Source: Galeruca laticollis
Taxonomy: Eukaryota > Arthropoda > Insecta > Coleoptera > Chrysomelidae
NCBI GenBank assembly: GCA_963921935.1
Contig: OY998175.1
Location: forward strand, 207,344,655-207,408,654
Length of the DNA: 64,000 bases
Direction: 5' to 3'
Made by a program: the position numbers and the translations under genes. The notes beneath the pieces were generated by a model that was not told the DNA's origin, ran no database searches, and saw only the letters and a program-made list of their open reading frames with translations. Each line of letters begins with the position of its first letter. The stretch's first letter is position 1. This document shows positions 11,913-22,550 of the stretch, in pieces.

Positions 11913-11924
11913 CTCACTTTATTT

Positions 11925-12371
11925 TCAAATAGTCAGGACGTCTTGTTGGACGAGACGATCTTCGAAAGGTCTTAGTTGGTTGGTATTGTGGAGGGTCGAT
12001 CGGTTGAGATAAGAAGTCCACTTGGTGTTGGTTCTCTGCTCCTTCTTTCGGGGTTGATACAGGTTCTCGTGGGGTAGATATAGATCCTCGAGGGGTTGAT
12101 ACAGATTCTCGTGGGATAGATATAGATTCAGGAGAGTCTAAATTAGTTTCGTTCTGTGCTTGAGGACTGTCTGCTTGCTTTCCTCTTCTTGTTCTTCGCC
12201 TAGTGGAGACTGCATTGATGATTCCCCTGCAGGTGCTAGGTTTCGTAGATTAACAGTTGTTTCCCTGCCATCAGGGAGACGAACCAAGGCGTAATCAGGG
12301 TTTGCCTCCACTCGCGTGACTTCTTGCACCAAGGGGTCGTATTTACTTTGTCGAACGAAGTTCCGCATCAA
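11925..12371 (-). pseudogene. Integrase C-terminal tail of element B with 21-bp repeats
   Basis: The minus strand encodes the pol tail, with YALVRLPDGRETTVNLRNLAP followed after a frameshift by a repetitive segment. Four 21-bp tandem units at about 12050-12133 encode SISIPRE, SVSTPRG, SISTPRE and PVSTPKE-like heptapeptides. The tail ends RSSRPTRRPDYLKIK. Acidic or basic tails of this type are common after gypsy integrases. Confidence 0.75.
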
Positions 12372-12429
12372 AACTTTTCCTGGAGAGAGAAGCCACGATG
12401 GGAGGGCAGTGCCACTGATACCCCTCCTC

Positions 12430-13086
12430 TTATGTTAGAACATCCTCTTTGTGTGGGGTAGCGTTGGTTGCCGTACAAAGCAGTGTTCTTATTGAGTGAA
12501 GAGCTTCCGGTAGTACTTTCTCCCATTGATTTACAGACATCTGTTTGGACTTTAAAGCAAGGGATATAGTTTTCCAAATAATGCCGTTATATCTTTCAAT
12601 TTGCCCATTCCTACAGGGATTGTAGGGAGTTGTCCTGCTCGTGGCTATATTTTTGGAGTGTATGAATGTCTCGAATTCTCTTGATACAAATGATGTGCTT
12701 ATATCGGAATGGATGTACGTGAGATAACCAAATACTGAGAATATTTGTGATAGTGATTGTATGACGGTTTGAGCTGATAAATCGGTGCACGGGAGAGCAA
12801 AAGGAAATCTAGAATACTCATCAACGCCCGTCAATAAATATTTATGACGTGTACTTGACGGGAGTGGCCCTTTAAAATCAATACTAAGGCGCTCAAAAGG
12901 TGATGTAGCTTTAATAAGGCTGTTAGTTTTCTTATTGTAGAATCTTGGTTTTATTTCTGCGCATATTTTGCATTTTGCCGTCATATTTTTGATTTCGTCT
13001 AATGTATAGGGAAGATTCTGAACTTTAACGTAATGATTTATTCGTGCAATACCAGGATGGCATGGGGAATTATGAATTTCTTCCAA
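12430..13086 (-). pseudogene. Integrase core of element B
   Basis: The zinc-finger end shows CHPGIARINHYVK and CKICAEIK. Core motifs are LSIDFKGPLP (first Asp), IHSDISTSFVS (second Asp) and NPCRNGQIERYNGIIW (Glu), so the DDE triad looks intact. The frame breaks after ATPHKEDVLT, near 12430. Confidence 0.88.
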
Positions 13087-13213
13087 TTTAGAGTATGTGT
13101 TCGATGTGCAGCAAATTCTAGAAAATGCATCAGCCGCTAGGTTTTCCTTACCGGGCCTGTAAGTTATATCGAAATTGTACGGGGCTAACTCTAATCGCCA
13201 TCTGGTAAATTTT

Positions 13214-14845
13214 TCATTCTTTATTTTCCTGGCATGTCTTAAGTCGAAACATGTAGGAAACAGATTTTTGGTCAGTTACTAGTTGGAATTTACGTCCGAT
13301 TAAGTAATATCTCCATTTACGGAGAGCTTCCATTATTGCATAAGCTTCCTTTTCAACTGCAGGGTGATTTTGTTCGCTTTTCGATAGCGTCCTCGAAAAT
13401 AAAGCAACTTGTGTATGGTTCTGAGTGAGAATAGCAGCTATAGCAACATCAGAGGCATCGGTTTCAACACAGAATGGAGAGTTTTCTTCTACGTTAACTA
13501 CAAATGCTTTGAGTATACAGGATCTAATATCATTGGAATCTTTGACTAAAATTGGATCAAGAGGGAAAGTCTTACATTTAATTAACCTTTGAATTCTGTC
13601 AGAATAATGAGGTATCCACTTGGAATAGTAAGAAAACATTCCAAGTGCCCGTTGCAATGAAGATTTATTGTGAGGAATTAGGAAATCTAATAATGGTTTC
13701 AAATGATCGGGAGCTGGGCGTAAGGTGTTATTTTCTATAATATATCCTAAAAGCTTGATTGATTGCAAATTAAATTTAGATTTTTCTTTATTGATGGTTA
13801 AATTGTATTTCTTACATACATCTAAATACTTTTCTAGGTTTCCGTCATGTTCGGATTGAGTTTTCCCACTTACTGTCACGTTATCTAAGTAGGTATGAAC
13901 TCCTTGAAGACCTTCTTTCGAAATTATTTCATCAATTTTTCTTTGGAAAGCAGCAACGCCGTTGGTTACGCCCATAGGTATTCTTTTAAATTGCCAAAGT
14001 TTTCCAGCAGCTTCAAATGCGGTAAACGGCCGGTCTTCCTTCCTGCTGGGGATTTGATAGTATCCACTTTTCAGGTCAATAGTGCTATGAAATTTGTATT
14101 TGGCCATACTTGATGCAATTTTCTCAATTGATGGTAATGGGTATGCGTCTAGCATTGTATATTTGTTGATAGTTTGAGAATAGTCAACGACCATTCTTTT
14201 TCTGTGAGTGCCATTTACAATGAGTACTTGAGCTCTCCAAGGGGATAGAATTTCTTCAATTATTCCGTCTTTCAGGAGACTCTGAACGTGTGACCTAATA
14301 TAATTTTCGTTATCGTTGTAAAAACTTCTTGATTTAACAGCAATAGGGCGATAATTGGGCACGAGATGCTCAAAGAGGGACGCTGGCCCAACTTTAGCAC
14401 ATGCTAAAAAGCTACTTACATTCAAAGTTGGTCTGTCACCGCCAAAGTTTACTGACAAATTCGAGCGCTGTTTGAGAATGTCATGTCCGAGAATAATATC
14501 TGCACAACAATTTTTGAGGACACTCAGCTTGAATTTACAATAAGTATGGTTAAGAATTTCCAAATCTCCACAACAGTAAGCTTTAACTGGTACCAGTAAT
14601 GAGGATGAAGCCATACTGACCTTCGATTGTGTCGGGTGCAATTTGATCTTCAGCTTTGCGGCAAACAAGTCACTGATGCAGCTTTCTGTACTTCCGGTGT
14701 CGATGAGTGCTTCCGCCGAGTATCCGTTAATGGTCAATGTGATTACTGACTTGGAAAGACTAGTCGGTGAGGCCGCTGAAATTTTAGATTTTCGAGAATT
14801 AATGTTTTGAACTGCTGCAAAAGTTGGAAAGTTGTCTTCTTCCAA
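13214..14845 (-). pseudogene. Protease-RT-RNase H of element B, YLDN active site
   Basis: A 543-codon minus-strand frame. The protease motif LIDTGSTES is near residue 48. RT begins near residue 190, with MVVDYSQTINKYT and IPMGVTNGVAAFQRKID, but the catalytic motif reads YLDN instead of YLDD, so the second catalytic Asp is Asn (AAC codon). RNase H follows with CVETDASDVAIAAILTQ and FQLVTDQKSVSYMF. The frame ends before integrase. The active-site change should inactivate the polymerase. Confidence 0.9.
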
Positions 14846-15325
14846 AGTGTTGTCACATTGTTTTGCGGCAGCAGAGGTTTTCGACTTGGATGAGCTGCAA
14901 ACATTAGAGAAATGTCTTTTCTATTGCACAATTTGCATATTTCTTCACGTGCAGGGCAAGATGAACGCATATGACGTTTATATCCACATAAGAAACGTTT
15001 TGACTTGTTGGTTGCAGCAGAAGTTAAGGGACTGTATAAGGTTTTCTCATGAGTCTCACTATTTGACGTTGAAGCTAATTATATTTGGAGGGTATTAAAA
15101 GACTCAGTAAATGTTTGTGCTGATTCGAGGGCACGTGCTTTATTAAATGCCTCTTCTAAATCTAAAGTTATATTTTCCAACAGTCTTCGTCGGATACTAG
15201 GGGTGATTAGTCCATTAATAAAAGCATCTCGAATGTATTCGTCCCTGTACTTCTCAGCGGTCACTGCTTTAAAACCACAGTCTGCACTTAAAGCTGTTAA
15301 TGATTGTATATAGGGGAAACTGTTG
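14846..15325 (-). pseudogene. Gag C-terminal part of element B
   Basis: Minus-strand fragments read ALSADCGFKAVTAEKY and ITPSIRRRLLENITL, followed in another frame by a zinc-knuckle region (SCPAREEICKLCNRK). A close match in layout to the gag of element C, but the N-terminal half is absent: homology ends at about 15325. Confidence 0.75.
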
Positions 15326-15480
15326 TATAGTGGGACAGGTTCCATAGTGGGACAATTTAAATTGCCCGCCAACGGTATCGCTTAAAATACCGAAAAAAGT
15401 TGTGTCAACTGCATCATACTCAGACAGCACAGGACATCCTTAGGACGTCCATAGTGTCCTAAGTTGGTCCCAATGTCCCA
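15326..15480. repeat. Candidate terminal repeat of a DNA transposon
   Basis: TAGTGGGACAGGTTCCATAG followed by GTGGGACAATTT gives two close copies of TAGTGGGACA right where gag homology stops. Closely spaced subterminal repeats recall the pogo-like element at 35601. No matching opposite end was found, so the call is tentative. Confidence 0.35.
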
Positions 15481-15483
15481 GAC

Positions 15484-15558
15484 CTAATTTGTACGTACTA
15501 GGAACGTTCTAATTTATGCGTATTAGGGACTTTCTAATTTGTACGTCCTGGGGACGCA
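15484..15558. repeat. Three 25-bp tandem repeats
   Basis: CTAATTTGTACGTACTAGG-type units start at 15484, 15509 and 15534. Copies diverge by several bases. Confidence 0.8.
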
Positions 15559-15689
15559 CAAATTAGAGTCAAAAATAATAAACATTATTAGAAACCACAA
15601 TTATGTACAATTTTCTGATTCAGATATATAATAACCAAAAATCAGAAAATACGTAATATCTCTATTCTAATTTACTTCAAATTTAGCAC

Positions 15690-15925
15690 TATTTCTATTC
15701 ATCAAATGCGCATGCGTGGCAGCGCATTCGCTACTTCGTCACCATGCATCCCACGTTGATATAATTTATCCGTAAGTCGCCATTTTGGTTGCTTATATGT
15801 ATAGTTTCTGCGTATAATATAATCTTTGTTATAGTTTTGTGTTGTGATCAACAAGTTTTGTGATATTGTGCATAAATATATTTGATGTGTTTGTTGAACC
15901 TCCTGGTACATACGTAAGTGTGAAT
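15690..15925 (+). promoter_or_regulatory. Possible old promoter and first exon, NRF-1-like site
   Basis: ATGCGCATGCGTGGC at about 15706 resembles the NRF-1 (ewg) palindrome TGCGCATGCGC. About 205 bases on, TACATACGTAAGTG offers a plausible splice donor. Together these look like the promoter and first exon of the decayed gene that follows, but this is inference only. Confidence 0.3.
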
Positions 15926-16059
15926 AAAATAAGACTTTCAGACATTATCTCCAGTAACAACAAAGTTTGCAATGGTGGACCTGATATCTGTGGACCTGTA
16001 AATTTCTTGATATGTAGTTGAAATGATTTCAGTAACTTAATTTATTTGTAGAAAACACT

Positions 16060-16475
16060 ATTTTGATAGAAATTAAAAATCAAAATCACATGATCAGAGG
16101 CATCTTGGTTAATGTCCTTCAAGAAATAAGACAAATTAAAAATTCTCCTAGAGATGCAGAAGTTTCATTTTTTGTCCGATATCCCTATATTTTGCTAGAT
16201 TTGAAGAAGAATTATAATATCAAGAAAATTTCAATGATGAGGAAAATAGATTTTTAGCAACGATTTTTAGACGATACATGAAAAAATCAACTCAACTATT
16301 TTATTGATTTTGGGTAAATGAATTGGCAAGATATGGGGGTTCAAATCCTTATAATTTTATTAAGAGTACACTGTCAGCTACCGTAAAAGATGAAATATTG
16401 AAATCATACAGTTGGTTGGGGAGAAAGGGGAAAAAACCTCTGGATAAATCTCCCATCGCAAAACTCTTGATTTAA
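16060..16475 (+). pseudogene. DUF4806-like gene remnant
   Basis: Reading across stops, the plus strand gives IRGILVNVLQEIRQIKNSP, then an FEEEL...NFNDEENR segment, RRYMKKS, and finally TLSATVKDEILKSYSWLGRK followed by KGKKPLDKSP. The EILKSYSW-G-KGKK pattern is typical of the DUF4806 domain common in insects. At least two stop codons interrupt it, at about 16209 and 16300, and the N-terminus is missing. The role of DUF4806 proteins is unknown to me. A TTGTAG acceptor-like site near 16051 suggests that this was an internal exon. Confidence 0.55.
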
Positions 16476-16807
16476 AAATAAAGAAATAACTATAAGTACT
16501 TACATGTAAAATATTTTAACTAAATTCAAGACAAATAATCATTAAAAAGTTGTAAATGTAAAATTTTTTTTAAATATAATTATAATAAACATGATGACAT
16601 ATAGGCAAATCAATACATAATTTGTTTGTTTGTTCCGTAGTTGTTTTTATTTTTTTAGGTTACTTTATAATTATTGGATGGAGTTTGAATTTTAGGTTAG
16701 ATTATAACCTTATAAAATGACTTTGAAATATAATTTGTTTTATATTTTGACGTTAATAGAAAAGGAAATAAGGTTAGATTATAACCTGTGAAAATGACTT
16801 TGACAAA

Positions 16808-16809
<2 letters not shown>
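16476..16809. other. Non-coding stretch, nothing recognised
   Basis: AT-rich sequence. A short phrase around AGGTTAGATTATAACCT appears twice (about 16691 and 16772), suggesting a local duplication. Confidence 0.5.

Positions 16810-16866
<57 letters not shown>
16810..16866. repeat. (TA)n microsatellite
   Basis: An uninterrupted TA run of about 28 units. Confidence 0.95.
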
Positions 16867-16867
<1 letters not shown>

Positions 16868-17099
16868 CAGGAACAGAGAAAAACTGCGTCGAAATTTTTC
16901 CGAAGTCGCGTCATGCTACTCTCTACAATAGTCCTATTTTATTCTGAAATAAGCCTAAAGAACAAAAAAAAAGCTAAAAAGAAATGCAGTGAAAAAGAAA
17001 CTGGTAGAGAGTACCTACATCAAGCGACGAAGAAAATATCTGTGATACTGAGAAATTTGATGTTAGAAAAAAACGACACAGAAAGTACAAAAGACACAT

Positions 17100-17290
17100 A
17101 GAAAGTGCATCGAGTGATGAAAATGATTCATTCAAAAGTGACGACGAAAAAGACGATTGCGCTTGTTTATATTGTAATGACCTTTATATAGTCTCTCAAA
17201 ATCAAAAGAATCGTGGTTAAGATGCCAACTTTGTTATAAATGGGCACATGCCGAATGTGCAGGTTTGTCCAAAACATCAAAAATATTCAC
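17100..17290 (+). pseudogene. PHD-finger fragment of a pogo-like transposase
   Basis: Plus-strand translation gives CACLYCNDLY and, after a frameshift, CQLCYKWAHAECAGLSK. The same arrangement ends the pogo-like element at 37690-38138 (CLYCNELYSNSK and CVSCNKWAHEAC). It is therefore a decayed relative of that transposase tail. The preceding acidic Ser-rich segment is also shared in character. Confidence 0.6.
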
Positions 17291-17812
17291 TTGGTGAACT
17301 CTGCACAAACTAAGCTCTTTGTTTTTTGCCCATTAACACCATTTAATGTCTATGTCGGATAATATCACTTTTGGTAGAAATGTGTGTTAAAAGTTCCCAT
17401 AATAAAAGTTTAGATTTATTCAGGGTTATTGTTGACTTTCTGTTAGAAAACATGCTAGGTCTTCCAAAATAGTTATTTATGTAACAAGTGTGTAAAGTAG
17501 CCTTTTTTCGACGAATGTGAATATTGTCGATGAGCTGCAGGCGAATGCGACAATCACATGAGTCGAAAAAAGGCCTTTACACACGAACTGCATACACTAT
17601 TTTTTCTACTACCGAAAATTTAATCAAAATACAGAAGTTTAATAGTAATTTTCTTCGCGCACTAAAGTAAGTTTAATTTTTCTTTAGAAGAAACTATACC
17701 GCTTTTATTGATTCCTAATAAAATAAATTATATATTGATTAATATTTTGAACATTTTAATCAAAATTACAACAAATTAACAAAACAATAGACGAATTCAA
17801 TTATTAACAATA

Positions 17813-18028
17813 TTAATATTTAAGGTGCAATTTGTGCACTCGGACATTTTCGGAATATTTTGTTATTTTATTTTTCCTAAACCATTCTTTAAACAAATTG
17901 TATTTTGTTTCGTAAATATTCACAGATTTTTGGGGCAATAAATCATTAGAAGCATTCTGTGCTACATGTAATATGTTAGATGGAGTATTTTCAAAATAAT
18001 CTACTGAGAGATCGTCAGAGGAATCCAT
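17813..18028 (-). pseudogene. First exon of a tyrosine-recombinase (Crypton-like) protein, partial
   Basis: A 71-codon minus-strand frame starts MDSSDDLSVDYF and contains LLPQKSVNIYETKYNLFKEW followed by FRKNKITKYSENV. This pattern matches, from memory, the N-terminal SAM-like DNA-binding domain of the many insect proteins related to Crypton tyrosine recombinases, in which the next residues would be LLAYF. Homology stops at SENV, where either a splice donor or a truncation lies. No catalytic domain is seen nearby. Confidence 0.45.
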
Positions 18029-18436
18029 CTTTATAATTATATGTACCTACCTATTCCGTTTTCTAAAAAAAAAATCTAAAATAACATCATAGTTTCCTAA
18101 AAATGCTCAATACTTAAACATAAATACTTTTGCTTACCCTAGGTATAGTCGCAAAAACTCAATTTCAAACTCAAATGTCAGATTCAATGCACAAAGAAAT
18201 GTCAGTCACTCACAGCCAACTTATAGGTACCTACCTATGCACCCTATTCTATTATTTCCCAGTACCCAATAATTATTACGTATGTACTTTACTGAATTCT
18301 ATATGTTTCAATCTCTGATTTAAAGAAAAGTCAGATTCAATATCCGTTTATTATACCTACCTATATTTATATAAGACTAGATAAAGCTATATACAAATTG
18401 GAACTTTTTCTTTACGCACTAGTGCATAGAGTTTTT

Positions 18437-18458
18437 CTTTACGCACTAGTGCGTAAAG
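18437..18458. repeat. Perfect 22-nt palindrome
   Basis: Its core is TTTACGCACTAGTGCGTAAA, with one more complementary base on each side. Partial copies lie at about 18411-18430, 18463-18475 and 18499-18507. Confidence 0.9.
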
Positions 18459-18669
18459 TACAGTTTTACGCACTCGAAAGTGTGTCTAAAGTACGTACTT
18501 TACGCACGGTAGTAGAAACAAATATTTAAATCATCTAGCTGCATTTGACTCTTAGCTATATTGTAATAAAACTAAGTATATCATCTTGCCCGCCTTTACC
18601 CTAAATTGTAAAGGGTGTACTTGATACATTTTCGTCAATATCTTATATAAATAAAGAAAACTAGACAAC

Positions 18670-20426
18670 TTAAAATGTTTTTATTTTCAAAGGATTTTCT
18701 TTATAAAACCAAACTAATCTATGATCAAAAATATAAGAATTAATTTTCTGTGATAACCAAGCAATCACAATATAAATGGCAAAATATTGAACCCAGGCTA
18801 CTTTCAAAACTTGCCAGAAACCGGGTTGGTAATAAATACTGTCTTCGGGATATTTTACATTTAGTTTTAATTTAAAAGTTTGCACATTTTCTTTCTTGAT
18901 AAACGTATAAATGTTTGTCAATTGTGTTGTCACTAAAAAAAACATTGGTCTACAGAAAATACAAAATTCAGTAGACAGTGTCATTTGCAGTGAAAAATTG
19001 GTTGAATACTGAAGTTATAATACTTTTCACGTCTATAAAACGCAGATCAAATAAATGAGGATAAAAAATAAATATTCATATGTCTGTATGATTTTACATG
19101 TTTTTAGCGCTTTTATAGATTTGAGGTTAATTATATGGATATTGTTTGAAGCGTATCTATCTAGTATCCGTTCGAAGAAATAATTAAATGGATATCTACT
19201 GGAAACAACAACAAACACACAACAAACAACATTATCTTTCGATGCTAGAGTGACGTGCAGAAATTTGCTTAAAAAACTGTTCATGTTCCTTCAATTTAGT
19301 ATCTTTACCGATAATAAAACAGATTTATATTCTTTTTATTTGTTTACAATATACATTTGTTTATACAATTTTTTTACAAACACTAAGAGTAGGTACCGGC
19401 ACATAGAATTCAATTTTAACAGTTATTTTTGTTTTGAATTATATAGTTTAAGGCCGTGTATTCATGTAAATATCCGGTTCCTAATGCCGAAAACAAAAAT
19501 TACTTACCGTTTCTTTCAAGATATTCGGCTATTATGTTTTCTACCAAAAAATGTTTGCTTTCGTGTTGGTTCTCTATAATGGGTCTATTGTAATATTCAG
19601 CGAATTGTTTTGTACATATATTGACATTATTTTGAAATAGTTTTAAGTTAGCTAAAATTTTCAATTCAGTCACTTTCTCTTCTTGGAAATAATGTTGATA
19701 GTAAATCAGAGACTGCATTTTTAACTGACATAACATCTAAAAATTAAATATTTTATCAATACAAAGCGGGACCGTCGTTATCAAAAAAAGAGCCACCAAA
19801 CAAAAGACTTATAACTGGTTTATATTAAATATTTAAAAACACTTAATTCAATCAATAAAAAAATTGTATTAATATTTACACTTAGGTCATATGTTACTGG
19901 AAGCACAATATGAATGGAACTCAGTTTCTGTATATAAACAATTACTGTTATTTCCAATTCTACTTCGTCAGTTTTTTTATCAAAATTTCTATCAATTTCT
20001 CTAAGCTAAAAAATAAGCATTTAAACAATAATATAGGATGTAATATTTAAATTTCTTACCTTGATGGATGCACAAAGATCTAAATCTTTCAAATATTTTC
20101 TATAAAATCCATACGAGCTGCAAATAATTGGTTTTTCGCCGTTATATGTCTCGGCAATTAAAATATAATCGCCCAGTATATTAACTTTCGGTTGTTCGAA
20201 GTATATGTCACTTTTTAACCATAACCCTAAAACAGTTTCAAATTGCTAGCTAATCGAAAAAAACTTTTTAAAAGATCATGCAATTACCTCCAGTTTTGTA
20301 TGCAATTACAAATGGTAAAATTATCCTCAACAACCAAGATATTAAGGCGATAAAAGTGGCTTTTGAAAGTAACGTGCTTTTGTATTTTACTTTAATACTT
20401 TTCGTAAAAACTTGTAAAACAACCAT
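18670..20426 (-). CDS. Tmem231: Transmembrane protein 231 (ciliary transition zone)
   Basis: Five exons on the minus strand join to 307 codons: 20288-20426, 20060-20226, 19880-20005, 19508-19736 and 18670-18932. All four introns are GT-AG and keep frame. The family is about 310-320 residues long, so the model looks full length. Recognisable parts are the N-terminal membrane helix (ALISWLLRIILPFVIAY) followed by GGLWLKSDIYFEQP, the MLCQLKMQSLIYY segment, the EYLERNVTT junction across exons 4 and 5, and the hallmark YQPGFWQVLKVAWVQY before the second membrane helix. TMEM231 is a two-pass membrane protein of the MKS complex at the base of cilia, where it helps the transition zone gate membrane proteins. 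In most insects such genes serve sensory neurons and sperm. An X-box lies just upstream. It is the best host gene here. Confidence 0.88.
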
Positions 20427-20498
20427 CGTTTGTTGCCATTTATATTAATGTCATAACAATATAAAATACAGTCAAATGTTGACATCGTTAAGTTTATT

Positions 20499-20511
20499 GT
20501 TGCTAGGAAAC
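20499..20511 (-). promoter_or_regulatory. RFX X-box upstream of Tmem231
   Basis: GTTGCTAGGAAAC on the plus strand reads GTTTCCTAGCAAC on the gene strand, which fits the X-box pattern RYYNYY, one spacer base, RRNRAC. It ends 73 bases upstream of the start codon, the usual place for RFX sites in ciliary genes. Confidence 0.7.
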
Positions 20512-20867
20512 TGTCACCCTACTGATAATACAAACAAAACGGCATGTTCGTTACGATTTTGGCGAACGTGAGAAAATCGTATATGTTTTATTCTTGTTTT
20601 GATGATGAACTAAATTATCTGAGTGGGTATTGGTCAAATTTTAATTGAAGCTTATACGAGGTATGGAAAAGATATAGACAACAGAGGAATATAGTTTTCA
20701 TGGATCGATCTGGCTAATAGACTTCTACCAAGGCCATAATCCTAAGCTAAAAAGAAGAGTTCGATCATTTGAAAAACATGACGAGTGTAAAAAAGAACAA
20801 GAAACTTAAATAACACCAGAAGAAGAAAGGAAATCAATCAAAGCGAGTAGTTATATGATCTGTGCAA
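20512..20867. other. Intergenic stretch before a gypsy fragment
   Basis: Nothing firm. A frame reading HGSIWLIDFYQGHNPK around 20700-20760 looks like decayed coding sequence, but I do not recognise it. Confidence 0.4.
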
Positions 20868-22036
20868 AGCGACTCAAAATGTTATCAAGACTACACGTTG
20901 GTCATTTTGGAATCGAGAAATCTAAAGCCAGAGCAAGAAAACTGTTTTACTGGCCTGGGTTGTCACGAAACGTTCATGATTTTGTATCAAAATGTAAAAC
21001 GTATTTGAAATATAGTAAAGGTGTTGTAAAATAGCCACTTATGCAACATGAAAGACCAAATAATGTTCCTTTTCTTAAAGTAGCAGCCGATATTTTAACT
21101 TATGCAGGAAAAGAGTATTTGTCAGTGGTGGATTATTATAGTAACTGGCTTGAGTTGATTTCCTTGGACAGTAAAAATGCTACAGAAATAATTTTAAAAT
21201 TAAAATGTGTCTTATTTGCTACTCATGGCATTCCATCTACTATCATTTCAGACAATGTTCCGTTTAACAGCAAAGAGTTCAAAGATTTTGTTAAGAACTG
21301 GGAAATTACTTCAATCACAACAAGTCTCAGATATCCCAGGTCTAATGGACTTGTAGAAAGATCTGCTGCTATTTGTAAAGATATTCTAAAGAAATGCCAT
21401 GACTCTGGAGATGATCTGTATCAAGCACTACTTGAATATAGAACTTCTCCTCTAACAGGTATTGGTGTTTCACCATCTGAACTGCTAAACAATCGCCTAC
21501 TAGGATCAACATTACCCATTTCTAAGAAGCTACTAACAGACTTACCCTACATTGATCAAGAAAAAATTAGTGAGAAAAGATCTAAAGCTAAAGAGTACCA
21601 GGACAAGAGTACAAAACATCGAAAATCATTCAATAAGGGACAAAGTGTAATGATAAAGAAGGGTAGTTTCTGGGTTCCAGGTGAAGTAGTAGATACGCAC
21701 TCTACTCCGCGTTCACTTTTAGTTAGAGAAAATCTAGACAGGGTAGTAAGAAGAAATTCGTCATTTTTAAAGAATAATCCTAACCCAGTATCTCTTAAAA
21801 ATTCCAGTCTTGAATCTACTAATAATGGCACTCAGAGTTTAATATCAAATTATGTACCTAGTGCGGAAGAGACAAGTGAAAGCGATAAAATCAAAGAATC
21901 AATGTCAGGTGATAACAATGAAAATCAGAAAAATGTTAAACATCCCGTCTCTCCTACTGAGGATGATACTTCCGAATGTGACACTTATATAACTCGGTCA
22001 GGACGATGTGTGAATAAACCTTTAAGGTTTAGATAA
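20868..22036 (+). pseudogene. Gypsy family D integrase fragment
   Basis: This is the integrase and C-terminal part of the element type found complete at 45710-49984 (minus). Motifs are RLHVGHFGIEKSKARARKLF, VAADILTYAGKEYLSVVDYY, IISDNVPFNSKEF and RYPRSNGLVERSAAICKDIL, so DDE residues are present. A TAG stop at about 21031 interrupts the zinc-finger end. The tail ends TYITRSGRCVNKPLRFR. The copy is 5'-truncated at about 20868. Confidence 0.9.
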
Positions 22037-22192
22037 TAAGCATCTATTGTTTTTGTGTTCAATATTTATGATTGTAAGTTTATGTTTAGTAACCATTTCT
22101 CATTAGATTTTGAAACCTGAATTTTTGTTAGTTGTGGCAGTTTTTATATTGTCATTCATATGTAATATTTTGCTTTCTGAAAGAAAGGGAGA

Positions 22193-22399
22193 TGTTACAT
22201 ATACATCAATAGTTGTTCTGTGTGTGGTCTGCTATACCAATGACATATGGCCGCTACGTGGCCCGGCAGTCAACAAACAAGGAAGACAATAAACAGTAAT
22301 TAAAGAACTAGGTAAAACATCTTACAATGTAATGAAATAACGTGTTAATAATTAGTTGTTATTGGTTCCTCTTAATAAATAAATAGTTAAAACATAACA
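22193..22399 (+). repeat. 3' LTR of the gypsy family D fragment
   Basis: A 207-bp LTR from TGTTACATATAC to AAAACATAACA, the same family as the LTRs at 45710-45916 and 49778-49984. The purine tract GAAAGAAAGGGAGA precedes it at 22179-22192. Confidence 0.92.
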
Positions 22400-22550
22400 G
22401 TATGTAGAATAAATGTATATGCCATACACTAAGGAAACTAGTTTCGTGAAACAAATTTCATCAAAATTTTTTCAAATAGACATTGTGACTGATTTTGAAA
22501 TTCTATTCTACATGTAGGTACACATCTGCTATTTGCGAAAAATACATTAA

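Larger units (their letters stand above)
11780..15325 (-). mobile_element. Ty3/gypsy element B, 5'-truncated
   Basis: A minus-strand gypsy element runs gag (right) to 3' LTR (left). Gag C-terminus, zinc knuckle, protease, RT, RNase H and integrase are recognisable in order, with several frameshifts. The right side stops abruptly at about 15325, where unrelated sequence with repeated TAGTGGGACA motifs begins, so the 5' LTR and gag N-terminus are missing. Its coding sequence is related to element C at 42.8-50.7 kb, with similar integrase (PEALHSIR) and C-terminal (DGRE) motifs. Confidence 0.88.
17488..18518. mobile_element. Hairpin-bounded element around a recombinase-like exon
   Basis: The left side is a hairpin of 17488-17584 with arms of about 24 bp (GTGTGTAAAGTAGCC region and GGCCTTTACACAC). 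The right side near 18410-18500 holds several palindromes built on TTTACGCACTAGTGCGTAAA. A TTTCTACTACCG motif at about 17603 recurs inverted at about 18505. Between them lies the minus-strand exon at 17813-18028. Whether these parts form one mobile unit is inference. Confidence 0.4.

Noticed and set aside
18411..18507. Palindrome cluster considered as a CRISPR-like array
   Set aside because: Units overlap, have no regular spacers, and the setting is an animal genome.
19250..19579. Plus-strand frame across Tmem231 exon 4 and intron 4
   Set aside because: Opposite strand to a well-supported five-exon gene, and it begins in an intron.
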